From DATKQY01 sp035532475 (GTDB taxonomy: Bacteria > Actinomycetota > Acidimicrobiia > Acidimicrobiales > Bog-793), in the NCBI GenBank assembly GCA_035532475.1, contig DATKQY010000040.1:52843-116842 (forward strand): a stretch of DNA of 64,000 bases. The letters are read 5' to 3'. Position 1 is the first letter of the stretch; each line of letters starts with the position of its first letter. The notes under the pieces were generated by a model, which saw only the letters and a list, made by a program, of their open reading frames with translations, searched no databases and was not told where the DNA came from. Shown here piece by piece: positions 56,273 through 64,000 of the stretch. Position numbers and translations under genes: made by a program.

Positions 56273-57026
56273 GGCCCCCGTCTCCCGGCTGTGCCGCCTC
56301 GGCGGCGACCCGTTCGCGTCGGGCCGGGGTGCGGCTCGCGCCGGCGGTCACCGCCGGGCGACGGACACCGCGGCGCTGGTCCCCGCCACGCTCGGCCGCG
56401 ACGATCGGGACCGGGGCGACCGCCTCGTGCTCGACGCGCTCGCCCTCGCGGGCCGCTGGCGGGTACAGCGAGTCACGCAGCCGCCGCCTGGCGCGGTGGA
56501 GGCGTACCTTCGCCGCCGTCCTCGAGATCCCGAGCTCGACGGCGATGGCGTCGTGCGGCAGGTCGTAGACGTCGTGGAGCACGACGACGGACCTGAGGGC
56601 ATCGGGGAGGGCGTCGAGGGCCGCGACGAGCCGGGCCCGGTCGTCGGCGGCGCTCGCCACCAGCTCCAGGTCGAGCTCGGGCCGCTCGTCGACGAGCTGC
56701 AGGTTCTCGTCGAACGGCAGGTCGTAGGCGCGACGGCGCTTGGCGAGGTGGGTCGCCGAGCAGTTGGCCGCGATCCGGTGCAGCCACGTCGTGACGGCCG
56801 CCTCGCTCCGGAACCGGCCGATCGAGCGGAACGCCCGCAGGTAGGTCTCCTGGACGACGTCGCGGGCGTCGTGCTCGTCGCCGACCAGGCGGAGCACCAG
56901 GGCGTAGACCTGCGGTGACGTCTCGACGACCAGCCGCTCGAACGCGGCCCGGTCGCCCCGGCGAGCGGCCCCGGCGAGCGCGCCGAGCCGCTCCACGCGC
57001 TCCGCCGCCCCGGCCCGCTCCACCAC
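56256..57026 (-). CDS. ECF-family RNA polymerase sigma factor
   Basis: Region 2 reads FERLVVETSPQVYALVLRLV, GDEHDARDVVQETYLRAFRS and FRSEAAVTTWLHRIAANC. Region 4 reads ALDALPDALRSVVVLHDVYD and ELGISRTAAKVRLHRARRRL. A C-terminal extension of about 65 Ala/Arg-rich residues follows, longer than usual, so the true end of folded protein is near residue 190. GTG 57026 or GTG 57023 may start it. It forms a unit with the anti-sigma gene, inserted between rpmG and tRNA-Trp. Confidence 0.9.
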   Translation of the reverse strand: MVERAGAAERVERLGALAGAARRGDRAAFERLVVETSPQVYALVLRLVGDEHDARDVVQETYLRAFRSIGRFRSEAAVTTWLHRIAANCSATHLAKRRRAYDLPFDENLQLVDERPELDLELVASAADDRARLVAALDALPDALRSVVVLHDVYDLPHDAIAVELGISRTAAKVRLHRARRRLRDSLYPPAAREGERVEHEAVAPVPIVAAERGGDQRRGVRRPAVTAGASRTPARRERVAAEAAQPGDGGHAGAL

Positions 57027-57054
57027 GGGACGGATCAGGAGCTCGTCCTCCGGC

Positions 57055-57219
57055 TCAGCGGGTCTCCTTGTGCACGGTGTGCTGCCGGTCGAACCGGCAG
57101 TACTTGCGCATCTCGATCCGCTCGCGGTCGTTCTGCTTGTTCTTCGTCGTGATGTAGTTCCGTCGCTTGCAGACCTCGCACTCGAGCGTCACCTTCACGC
57201 GCTTCTCGTTCTTCGCCAC
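57055..57219 (-). CDS. rpmG: 50S ribosomal protein L33
   Basis: The 54-residue product reads MAKNEKRVKVTLECEVCKRR, then NYITTKNKQNDRERIEMRKY, then CRFDRQHTVHKETR. GTG 57219 starts it. The first zinc pair CEVC is present, but in the second knuckle the fourth ligand position is Asp (CRFD) instead of Cys. It follows tRNA-Met, as in many actinobacteria. Confidence 0.95.
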   Translation of the reverse strand: MAKNEKRVKVTLECEVCKRRNYITTKNKQNDRERIEMRKYCRFDRQHTVHKETR

Positions 57220-57280
57220 CTCAGGCTCCTCCTGCTCACTGCGCCGCGACCGGCGTCAGGGGGCCGACCCAGGCCCCCGA

Positions 57281-57357
57281 TGGTAGCGGCGGCCGGACTC
57301 GAACCGGCGACCCCACGATTATGAGCCGTGTGCTCTAACCAACTGAGCTACGCCGCC
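57281..57357 (-). tRNA. tRNA-Met (CAT anticodon), elongator type
   Basis: Acceptor GGCGGCG/CGCCGCT, anticodon stem CACGG/TCGTG around loop CTCATAA (CAT), T-loop TTCGAGT, discriminator A and an encoded CCA. The first pair is G-U, not the C-A mismatch of initiator tRNA, so it is an elongator Met tRNA; a CAT-Ile2 identity is less likely but not excluded. Confidence 0.92.
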
Positions 57358-57367
57358 TGGACCTGCG

Positions 57368-57440
57368 AGCCCCCTGTCGGAATCGAACCGACGACACCAG
57401 CCTTACCATGGCTGTGCTCTGCCGACTGAGCTAAGGGGGC
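57368..57440 (-). tRNA. tRNA-Thr (GGT anticodon)
   Basis: Acceptor GCCCCCT/AGGGGGC, anticodon stem CAGCC/GGCTG around ATGGTAA (GGT), T-loop TTCGATT. The discriminator is T and CCA is not encoded. A TATGAT box at 57488-57483 lies about 43 bp upstream and may be the -10 of the cluster. Confidence 0.94.
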
Positions 57441-57685
57441 GGTCGAGGAACGGACACCGCCGCGCCGGTCCCTGCTCCGCCGATCATATCCGCACGCTGG
57501 CGTCGCCCGCGGAGACCGCCGGGGCGGCCCGACGCGGAGACGACGGCACCCGACGGCTGAGCACACGCTCCGGCGTCCCCGGCGCGACCGGCCGCCGAGG
57601 TGACGTCGCGGGCCCCGGCGTGGCGGCGGTTCGGTCGCCGGCCGGTTCCCAGACGCCCGACACGCCGATCGGTAGTGTCACCGGG

Positions 57686-58171
57686 ATGCAGGTGCGTCCC
57701 GCAGCCGCGACCGACAGCGAGGCGGTCCGCGCCATCTACAACGTGGAGGTGCTCGGCTCGACCGTCACCTTCGACCTGGTGCCGCGCACGAGCGACGAGC
57801 AGCGCGCCTGGATGGAGGAGCACAGCGGCGTCTATCCGGCCGTCGTCGCCGTCGACGGCGACAAGATCATCGGCTTCGCGTCGCTCTCGCCGTACCGCCC
57901 GCGGCCGGCGTACTCGACCACGGTCGAGGACTCGGTCTACGTCGCCGGCGACCGGCGGGGCCAGGGCGTCGGCAAGGCGCTCCTCGGCGAGATCGTCCGG
58001 CTCGCCGGCGCGCACGGCTTCCACTCGATCGTCGGCCGGATCGTCGGCGACCACGAGGCGTCGATCGCGCTCCACCGCTCGTGCGGCTTCCGCCTCGTCG
58101 GCGTCGAGCAGGAGGTCGGGCGGAAGTTCGGGCGCTGGCTCGACGTCGCGGTGATGCAGCTGCTGCTCTGA
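57686..58171 (+). CDS. GNAT acetyltransferase, phosphinothricin acetyltransferase-like
   Basis: The 161-residue protein begins MQVRPAAATDSEAVRAIYNV and has STVTFDLVPRTSDEQRAWME, the SVYVAGDRRGQGVGKALLGE acetyl-CoA loop and GFRLVGVEQEVGRKFGRWLD. These match the PAT/YwnH group that acetylates phosphinothricin, methionine derivatives or other small amines. The real substrate is unknown. ATG 57686 lies 7 bp after TAGTGT, which suggests a leaderless mRNA. It is convergent with the mannosyltransferase gene. Confidence 0.87.
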   Translation: MQVRPAAATDSEAVRAIYNVEVLGSTVTFDLVPRTSDEQRAWMEEHSGVYPAVVAVDGDKIIGFASLSPYRPRPAYSTTVEDSVYVAGDRRGQGVGKALLGEIVRLAGAHGFHSIVGRIVGDHEASIALHRSCGFRLVGVEQEVGRKFGRWLDVAVMQLLL

Positions 58172-58211
58172 ACGGCGCCGACGGCGCGAGCGCCGCCCCG
58201 CGCAGCGGCGC

Positions 58212-59912
58212 TCAGACGCGCTCGGCGACCAGCTCCGGCTCGGGAGGTGCGGGGAGGTTCCGGCGCAGTCGGGGCCGGACGAGCGCGAAGGCGACGCCGA
58301 CGAGCGCGGCCGAGGCGACGGCGAGCTGTATCGGGTCCTTGCCGATCTCGTCGACGAGCACCCGGCCACCGGGCAGCCCGACGAAGCACGCGATGCCCGA
58401 GCAGATGAGGATCAGCCGGCGGACGCGCCCCTCGGCGATCGGCGCCAGGAAGACGAAGCCCCAGGAGAGGTACCAGGGCTGCACGACCGGGCTCAGCACC
58501 ACGACGACGACGAGGCTCCACCCCATCGCGCGGATCGCGCCGATCCGCGCCGAGCGCAGCAGCAGCGACAGCGAGATCGCCGCCGCAACGAGGAGCGCGC
58601 TGCCGCGGGCCACCGTGAGCAGCGCGTGGGCCGAGCCGCCCAGCCCGACCAGCTCGGCGAGCTTGCCGGCCGCGAGTCCGACCGCCGTGGCCGGGTCCAG
58701 CCAGGAACGCACCGTGTCGGGATTGGACAGGCCGCTGATCCAGCCCCAGCCGAGACCGGCGAGCTCGGAGAGCGACGCCATCACCCCGACCGCGATGAGC
58801 ATCGCGGTCGCGAGGGGGCGCAGGCGCTCGCGCCAGGACCTTCCCGACCCGAGCCACTCCCACCCGATGTACACCGCGCCGATCAGGGCCGGCACCTTCA
58901 CCGCCGCCCCGAAGGCGCACAGCACGATGCCGAGGATCGGCCGTCCCCTCCGCGCCAGGGCGTAGCCCGGGACGAGCAGACCGAGCATCAGCGCGTCGTT
59001 GTGGCCGCCGGCGACGAGGTGCAAGAGCACGAGCGGGTTCAGCGCTCCGAGCGTGAACGCCGTCGCGCCGTCCCGGCCGAACGAGCGGGCGATGCTCGGC
59101 AGGGCAGCACCGAAGGAGATGGTGCCGGCGAGCGCCAGCAGCCGCATGCCCTCGACCGACAGCAGCTCGTTGTGGCCGGTCAGCTGGACGATCCAGCCCG
59201 CCGGGACGAGGAACATCGGACCGTACGGCGACGAGACGTTCTTCCACAGCGGGTCGACGAGGGTGTTGAGGGGCCCAAAGCCGAGCACGCTCGGGCCGTA
59301 GCGGTACGGGTTGATCCCGTGCGACATCATCTCGCCCTGTGCCACGTAGCTGTAGAGGTCGCGACTGAACAGCGGGGCGACGACGAGCAGCGGCGCCACC
59401 CAGGCGACGAAGACGGGGACGAGCTTGCGCACGGGCACACCGGGGTGGCGGGACAGGATGCGCACGAGGTCGTACCAGGCCCGCAGCATGAGCAGCATGC
59501 CGCCGTAGACCGCGACGACACCGAGGAACAGGCTCTGGCCCGGCTGTGGCGTCTGGTTCTGCACCGCCGGCACCGCGGGGATCCCGAAGTACCACGCACC
59601 GGGCAGCTTCAAGGTGAAGGGCGAGTCCTGCTGGCTCCCGCCGAGGAAGATCGCGACGGACGCGACGAAACCGAGGAACGCCGGGCGGAACAGGAGCCGG
59701 CCGATCCGCGTGACTCCCGGGACGTAGGGCTCGTGCGCAGGCTCCAGCCGGTGCGACGCCGCCAGCGTCGAACGGACTCGGTCGCTCAGGCCGACGATCC
59801 GGCGCGCCCCGCGCCACCCCGTGACCGAGGTACCGCCAGCGCGCAGCGCCACCACGACCCCGGCCGCCCGCTCGACGATTGCGCCCGGACGAACCTCCTC
59901 GTTCCTCGGCAC
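58212..59912 (-). CDS. MptB-like polyprenol-phosphomannose alpha-mannosyltransferase
   Basis: The 566-residue polytopic protein has twelve or so membrane helices and the motif APLFSRDLYSYVAQGEMMSH, then GINPYRYGPSVLGFG, DPLWKNVSSPYGPMF and GGHNDALMLGLLVPGYALA. These are the conserved external and cytoplasmic loops of the MptA/MptB GT-C family that extend lipomannan with mannose from polyprenyl-phosphate. The catalytic Asp is probably in SRDLYSY. The start GTG 59912 lies 6 bp after TAGGAT, again a leaderless arrangement. Acceptor glycan in this organism is unknown. Confidence 0.85.
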   Translation of the reverse strand: MPRNEEVRPGAIVERAAGVVVALRAGGTSVTGWRGARRIVGLSDRVRSTLAASHRLEPAHEPYVPGVTRIGRLLFRPAFLGFVASVAIFLGGSQQDSPFTLKLPGAWYFGIPAVPAVQNQTPQPGQSLFLGVVAVYGGMLLMLRAWYDLVRILSRHPGVPVRKLVPVFVAWVAPLLVVAPLFSRDLYSYVAQGEMMSHGINPYRYGPSVLGFGPLNTLVDPLWKNVSSPYGPMFLVPAGWIVQLTGHNELLSVEGMRLLALAGTISFGAALPSIARSFGRDGATAFTLGALNPLVLLHLVAGGHNDALMLGLLVPGYALARRGRPILGIVLCAFGAAVKVPALIGAVYIGWEWLGSGRSWRERLRPLATAMLIAVGVMASLSELAGLGWGWISGLSNPDTVRSWLDPATAVGLAAGKLAELVGLGGSAHALLTVARGSALLVAAAISLSLLLRSARIGAIRAMGWSLVVVVVLSPVVQPWYLSWGFVFLAPIAEGRVRRLILICSGIACFVGLPGGRVLVDEIGKDPIQLAVASAALVGVAFALVRPRLRRNLPAPPEPELVAERV

Positions 59913-60155
59913 GCGGCGATCCTACCCCCGGCAGCCCGGGGATATCGGGCCCGCCGGGGGAACTGACGGGCGTGCGCCGCGCGGCTGCGCGGGCGGCCCC
60001 GGGCCCGGCACGAGACCCGCGGCGCGGCGCTTGGCTACGGTTCCGCCATGCAGCGATGGGACCTGAGCCGCGTTGGGCACTGCGGGCGGCGCCCGGCGCG
60101 CCGGGCGCAGCGGGCCGCCTGACGGCAGTCGGCTCCGGCACCCGCCCTCCCGTCC

Positions 60156-62807
60156 GTGCTCCTGGACCGCGTCGAGCGCGCCGACTGCCGGGCGCTCGCC
60201 CTCCTCGCGGGGACGCCGGTCGTCCTCATGGCTGCCGCCGCGCTGGCCGGCTACCCGCTGCTCACCGGTGACGACGTCATCCAGAACTACCCGCTGCGCG
60301 CGCTCGTCGGCGAGATCCTCCGCCACGGCCACCTGCCGGTGCTCGACCCGTACGCTTGGGCCGGGACCCCGCTGCTCGGCGGGATCAACGCCGGCGCGGC
60401 GTTCCCCGCGAACTGGTTGTTCGTCCTCTTGCCCTCGCTCAGCGCCTGGGTCCTGACCGAGGGCCTCGCGTACGCCGCGGCGGCGGTCGGCCTCTACGCC
60501 TTCTTGCGGGGCAACCGCCTCCCGCCTCTGCCGGCCTCGCTCGGCGCAGCGGCCTACGGACTTGCCGGCTTCCTCGCCTCGCAGGCCGTCCACCTCGACG
60601 TCGTCCAGACCGGTGCCGCGCTCGCCTGGCTGCTCGTCGCGCTGGATCGCATCGCGCACGGTCGCGACCACCTGCGCCCCGCCTACTGCGCGCTGCTGGC
60701 GGTGTCCGTCGGCTGCGTCGGCCTGGCGGGCAGCCCCGAGGCCGCGTTCGACGCCGTCGTCGCGGCCGTCCTGTACTCGCTGCACCTGTTGCTCCACGAC
60801 CGGCGCCGCGTCCGTACGGGCGGCTACTTCCTGCTCGGCGCCGTCCTCGGCACGCTCGTCGCAGCGGTCCAGATCCTGCCGGGCGACCGGTTCGTGGCGA
60901 TCTCGCAGCGCTCGAGCGGATCGCTTGCCTTCCTCGGCGCGGGGGGCGTCTCGCCGTTCCATCTGCTGTATCTGCTCGCGCCGCACATCCTCGGGGGCGG
61001 CCCGATCGGCCTCGCACCCTACGTCGGCCGGTACGACCTCGGCGAGCTGGACGGGTACCCCAGCATCGCCTCCCTCGTCGCGCTCGGCGCGCTGGCGGCG
61101 AGGTGGCGCTCGCCCGGCGCGAGCCGGTGGCGCGTCTGGTACCTGATCGGCCTGGTCGGGCTCGTGACGGCCCTCGGCGGGGTGACGCCGCTCCCCCGCC
61201 TGCTGGGTCACCTACCGGTCATCGGCCTGAGCCGCCTCCCGAGCCGAGCGTTGCTGCTGTTCGGCCTCTCCTGCGCGGTGCTCCTCGCCCACTGGGCCGC
61301 GGACGTGCTCGAGCCCCGCGCGGCGACGCCCGGGGGCGCGCCGGGTGGTCGGGCGGCGGGCGGCGGGCGCGGCGAGGCGGTCGCCGGCACGCTGCTCCCG
61401 ACGATGGTCCTCGCGCTCGTGGCCGCGGTGGCCATCGGAGGGGTACCGGTGGCGCGGGAGATCGGCGGCCAGCCCACCGGGCCGTGGAGCGTCGCGCGCG
61501 TCATGCCCTACCTGGCCCCGGCAGCGGCACTCGCCGTCGCGGCGGCGTGGTTCGCGGTCGCGTGGCCCCGCCTCCGGCCGCGGGCGCGTACCGCCGCCCT
61601 GGTCGCCATCGTCCTCTGCGACCTCGTGCTGTCCACCGTCAACCAGAGCTCGTTCGCGCCGGTCCGCGTCTCCCGGGTGGAAAGCCCGAACGTCTTGTCA
61701 GGCGCGCTCGCCCGCGTCGTCGGGCCCTCGGGCCGCTTCCTCGTCGTCGACCCGGGCCGGCTCGGGGGCGCGGCGCTCGACCAGGTCGGTCCCCCGAACC
61801 TGAACGTCTTCACCGGCGTGGCGAGCGCGCAGGGGTACGGCTCGCTCACCTGGGGCCCCTACGCGGCGGCGACGGGGACCCACGGCCAGGATGTCGCCGA
61901 CGCGGACGCGATCGCAGGGACGACCTTCGACGCCCTCGACGTGCGGGCTCTGCTCGCCCTGCCTGGGTCGTTCCAGGCCCCCGCCCCCTCGGGCCCGGTC
62001 GAGCTCGCGGCGCGCGCCGCCACGTCCCGCTACTTCGGCCAGCGCGTCCACGTCGCCGCGGTCGAGCTCGACACGCCGAGCCCTCCGTCGGAGCCGGCGG
62101 GCGGGTTGGCCCGCCTGGCGCGGCGGGTGCGGCTCCTCGAGGCCGCGACGGGCCGACCGGTCGCCGCCGCGCCGGTGGTCGTGCCCGGCTCGGGCGGCAG
62201 GATCACGCTGCGCTTCGGCGGCTCGCCGGCGGCCGGCGGGTTGGAGCTGCCGCCATCGACGGGGCAGGTGGCGAGCGTCCGGGTCGTCGTGCGGACCTCG
62301 GACGGCGCGACCTTCTCGCCGACGGGCCCGCTCGCCGCCGCGGCGAGCGGGCCCCACTGGCGCCCCGCCGGGACGATCGGTCCGTACGCGGTGCTCGTCG
62401 ACACCCGCGCCCGCGGCCTCTTCTCGTTCCTCCCCGCGGGGCCCGGGGCCGCCGCGCCCGGCACCGCCCGGGTCGTCGCCAGCTCCCCCTACACACCGAC
62501 CGAGCGGGTCGCCGTGCGCTCGGCGCGCGCCGCGGTGCTCGTCTGGAGCGAGGCCGCGCTGCCAGGCTGGCGCGCGCTCGTCGCCGCCGGAGGCCGGGCG
62601 AGCGCCGCGCCCGTCCGCCGGGCCGGCCTCGTCCAGGAGGTGGACGTGCCCGCGGGCCGCTCCGAGGTCACCTTCACCTACACTGCCCCCGGACTCACCC
62701 TCGGGCTCTGGCTCGCCGCGGTGGGTTGCGCCGGCATCGTCGCCCTCCTGGCCCTCGGGATGAGGTGCAGCCGACGCGCGCACGCCGCCGCAGGCCACCG
62801 CCCGTAG
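60156..62807 (+). CDS. YfhO-family membrane protein, possible GT-C-type glycosyltransferase
   Basis: The 883-residue protein has a first membrane helix, then GDDVIQNYPLRALVGEILRH and DPYAWAGTPLLGGINAGAAF. About ten more helices (to residue about 490) and a large extracytoplasmic C-terminal domain with a final membrane helix follow. This matches YfhO-like proteins, thought to modify cell-wall polymers or lipid-linked sugars. GTG 60156 starts it. It is divergent from the mannosyltransferase, with 243 bp between them holding no promoter I can defend for this strand. Confidence 0.78.
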   Translation: MLLDRVERADCRALALLAGTPVVLMAAAALAGYPLLTGDDVIQNYPLRALVGEILRHGHLPVLDPYAWAGTPLLGGINAGAAFPANWLFVLLPSLSAWVLTEGLAYAAAAVGLYAFLRGNRLPPLPASLGAAAYGLAGFLASQAVHLDVVQTGAALAWLLVALDRIAHGRDHLRPAYCALLAVSVGCVGLAGSPEAAFDAVVAAVLYSLHLLLHDRRRVRTGGYFLLGAVLGTLVAAVQILPGDRFVAISQRSSGSLAFLGAGGVSPFHLLYLLAPHILGGGPIGLAPYVGRYDLGELDGYPSIASLVALGALAARWRSPGASRWRVWYLIGLVGLVTALGGVTPLPRLLGHLPVIGLSRLPSRALLLFGLSCAVLLAHWAADVLEPRAATPGGAPGGRAAGGGRGEAVAGTLLPTMVLALVAAVAIGGVPVAREIGGQPTGPWSVARVMPYLAPAAALAVAAAWFAVAWPRLRPRARTAALVAIVLCDLVLSTVNQSSFAPVRVSRVESPNVLSGALARVVGPSGRFLVVDPGRLGGAALDQVGPPNLNVFTGVASAQGYGSLTWGPYAAATGTHGQDVADADAIAGTTFDALDVRALLALPGSFQAPAPSGPVELAARAATSRYFGQRVHVAAVELDTPSPPSEPAGGLARLARRVRLLEAATGRPVAAAPVVVPGSGGRITLRFGGSPAAGGLELPPSTGQVASVRVVVRTSDGATFSPTGPLAAAASGPHWRPAGTIGPYAVLVDTRARGLFSFLPAGPGAAAPGTARVVASSPYTPTERVAVRSARAAVLVWSEAALPGWRALVAAGGRASAAPVRRAGLVQEVDVPAGRSEVTFTYTAPGLTLGLWLAAVGCAGIVALLALGMRCSRRAHAAAGHRP

Positions 62808-62876
62808 GCGGCGGCGGTCGGCCGGCATCCCGAGGGCGCGGCCGCGCCGGGGGACGCCAGGGAAGGACGGGAGGAG

Positions 62877-63638
62877 ATGCGCATCGCGTTGACGAGGCCG
62901 GCACCTGGGAACCCGCCCGCCGGTCGGGCCGCCGGTCCGCTCCGGCGCCGCGCGCTCGGGCTCGCCGCGTTCCTCGCGACGGGCCTCGCGCTCGCGGCGT
63001 GCTCGACCTCTGTGGCCGCGCCCGGCCAGCGGGCGCGCGCCCCGAGGACGAGTCCGGGGACGAACTCGAGTTCGAGCGGAACCGCGCTCGGGGGTGCCAC
63101 GAGCACGACGAGGGGCCCGGCGACCTCGACCACGACGACCCTCGCGCCCGGACCGGGGATCGTGAAGGGGCACGTCACCGCCATCGGCGACTCCGTCATG
63201 GTGGACTACGAGGCCGATCTGCAAGCCGCCATCCCCGGCATCGACGTCGAGGCGGCGGTGAGCCGCCAGTGGTCGGCGGGCATCGCCGAAGCCGAGCAGC
63301 TGCGCGCCGAGCACCGCCTCGGCGCCACCGTCGTCATCGGCCTCGGCACGAACGGCCCGATCACCGCGGCCGACTTCGACGCGATGATGTCGGCGCTCGC
63401 CGGGGTCTCGAAGGTGGTCTTCGTCACCGTCCACGTCGACCAGCCGTGGCAGGACTCGGTGAACGCCGTGCTCCGCGCCGGCGTCGCCTCGCACCCCGGC
63501 ACGGTCCTCGCCGACTGGACGGCGCTCGCCGACGGCAATCCGGGCTGGCTCTACTCCGACGGCACGCACCTGCCGATCGGGGGGACCGGGGCGCAGGCGC
63601 TCGCCACCCTGGTCGCCAGCAAGATCAGGGGCAGCTAG
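62877..63638 (+). CDS. Putative lipoprotein with SGNH-hydrolase-like domain
   Basis: The 253-residue protein has a basic start, a hydrophobic helix and a lipobox-like LALAAC, with Cys near residue 42 as the lipidation site. A Thr/Ser-rich linker of about 50 residues follows, then a domain with AIGDSVMVDYE (block I GDS), GLGTNG (block III) and SDGTHLPIGG (block V Asp-x-x-His). The blocks match SGNH domains found as free proteins or fused to acyltransferase-3 membrane proteins that acetylate envelope sugars. It follows the YfhO-like gene on the same strand by 69 bp. Confidence 0.8.
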   Translation: MRIALTRPAPGNPPAGRAAGPLRRRALGLAAFLATGLALAACSTSVAAPGQRARAPRTSPGTNSSSSGTALGGATSTTRGPATSTTTTLAPGPGIVKGHVTAIGDSVMVDYEADLQAAIPGIDVEAAVSRQWSAGIAEAEQLRAEHRLGATVVIGLGTNGPITAADFDAMMSALAGVSKVVFVTVHVDQPWQDSVNAVLRAGVASHPGTVLADWTALADGNPGWLYSDGTHLPIGGTGAQALATLVASKIRGS

Positions 63639-63861
63639 CTCGCGACCGCACCGCCGCGCGATGCCCCGGCCGCCGGCGTCGCACCCCCCGGCCGCCCGTG
63701 CCCGGGCCGATGCCGCACCTGCCGCCGGTCCCCCCGGACCGGAGCCCGCGCCGGACCGAACGCCGAGCGGGGCACTCTGGGGGACCGCCGACAGCGACGA
63801 GCCGCCCGATCTGAGGACGGGGGCCGAGGTTCGCAGCTATCACGACGAGTGGGCCGGGTAG
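63639..63861. other. Non-coding stretch before the IS481-type end
   Basis: I see no supported gene or site. A 66-codon Pro/Ala-rich frame on the plus strand (63661-63861) ends exactly where the insertion sequence starts, but lacks codon or motif support. Confidence 0.5.
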
Positions 63862-64000
63862 TGTCCGGTTCCACCAGATAGTGGACACCATGTCCCAGGA
63901 CATCGTGGACACCTGCTCAGGTGGTGTCCATGGATCGTGCTCGCTATGCCGTCGACGCTGTGGTGATCGAGGGCCGGTCCCTTCGGTCGGTGGCCTCGTC
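63862..64000 (+). mobile_element. Left end of an IS481-type insertion sequence (cut by window edge)
   Basis: The end begins TGTCCGGTTCCACCAGATAG and contains GTGGACACC at 63881 and 63905 plus GGTGTCCA at 63923, likely transposase-binding repeats. It precedes a transposase N-terminus. TGT...ACA ends and this spacing fit IS481 elements. The right end and target duplication are outside the window. Confidence 0.75.
63930..64000 (+). CDS. IS481-like transposase, N-terminal fragment
   Basis: The visible 23 residues read MDRARYAVDAVVIEGRSLRS and then VAS, the first helix of the N-terminal helix-turn-helix of IS481/IS3-like integrases. In-frame GTG codons at 63921 and 63924 are alternative starts. 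The rest is outside the window, so integrity cannot be judged. Confidence 0.72.
   Translation, partial: MDRARYAVDAVVIEGRSLRSVAS

Noticed and set aside
63661..63861. 66-codon plus-strand frame ending at the IS481-type boundary
   Set aside because: Pro/Ala/Arg-rich without motifs; its end at the IS edge could be chance. It might be the remnant of a gene cut by the insertion, but nothing supports that.

Overview
The window is a high-GC chromosome segment of an actinomycete-type bacterium (Actinomycetota). The evidence is the gene order, SecE and NusG with long N-terminal extensions, actinobacterial-style promoters (TANNNT -10 boxes) and many GTG starts. Gene order and L33/tRNA layout would fit a deep lineage such as Acidimicrobiia, but this is an inference. 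Almost all genes lie on the minus strand, so read in transcription order the window runs from high to low coordinates.

Region by region, in transcription order from the right: (1) 57.7-64 kb is a small cell-envelope cluster: a PAT-like acetyltransferase, an MptB-like polyprenol-phosphomannose mannosyltransferase, a YfhO-like 883-aa membrane protein and an SGNH-fold lipoprotein. It ends in the first bases of an IS481-type insertion sequence cut by the window edge. (2) 57.44-51.5 kb holds tRNA-Thr, tRNA-Met, rpmG, an ECF sigma/anti-sigma pair, tRNA-Trp, secE, nusG, rplK, rplA, rplJ and rplL, with a probable L10 leader before rplJ. (3) 51.5-43.7 kb is rpoB-rpoC with two tandem promoters, followed by a very strong hairpin. 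(4) 43.7-39.2 kb is the str operon rpsL-rpsG-fusA-tuf. (5) 39.2-21.8 kb is a nearly unbroken S10-spc-alpha superoperon: rpsJ, a 276-bp structured gap, rplC-D-W-B, rpsS, rplV, rpsC, rplP, rpmC, rpsQ, rplN-X-E, rpsN, rpsH, rplF-R, rpsE, rpmD, rplO, secY, adk, map, infA, rpmJ, rpsM-K-D, rpoA, rplQ, truA. (6) 21.7-19.0 kb is a polar amino-acid ABC transporter. (7) 18.95-15.53 kb is a transposon. (8) 15.4-1.7 kb resumes housekeeping genes: rplM-rpsI, glmM, glmS, acpS, nnr, alr, a family-4 uracil-DNA glycosylase, tsaE-tsaB-rimI-tsaD (four successive 4-bp overlaps from the glycosylase onward), then groES-groEL under a CIRCE operator, a Nudix hydrolase and a DUF2142 membrane protein cut by the left edge.

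The most interesting object is the element at 15533-18953. It has perfect 17-bp terminal inverted repeats, an 8-bp target duplication (CATACGCC) and an IS1-like DDE transposase. It also carries four passenger genes: a small basic protein, an Orc/Cdc6-like AAA+ ATPase with a winged helix, and an overlapping pair of unknown genes. It is visibly AT-richer than its surroundings. It sits directly upstream of the likely rplM promoter, and together with the ABC transporter it separates rplM-rpsI from truA, next to which they commonly lie. The ATPase promoter is overlapped by a long dyad that looks like an operator. The passenger set is much larger than transposition by a simple IS needs, so this is a candidate for an undescribed transposon class or cargo system.
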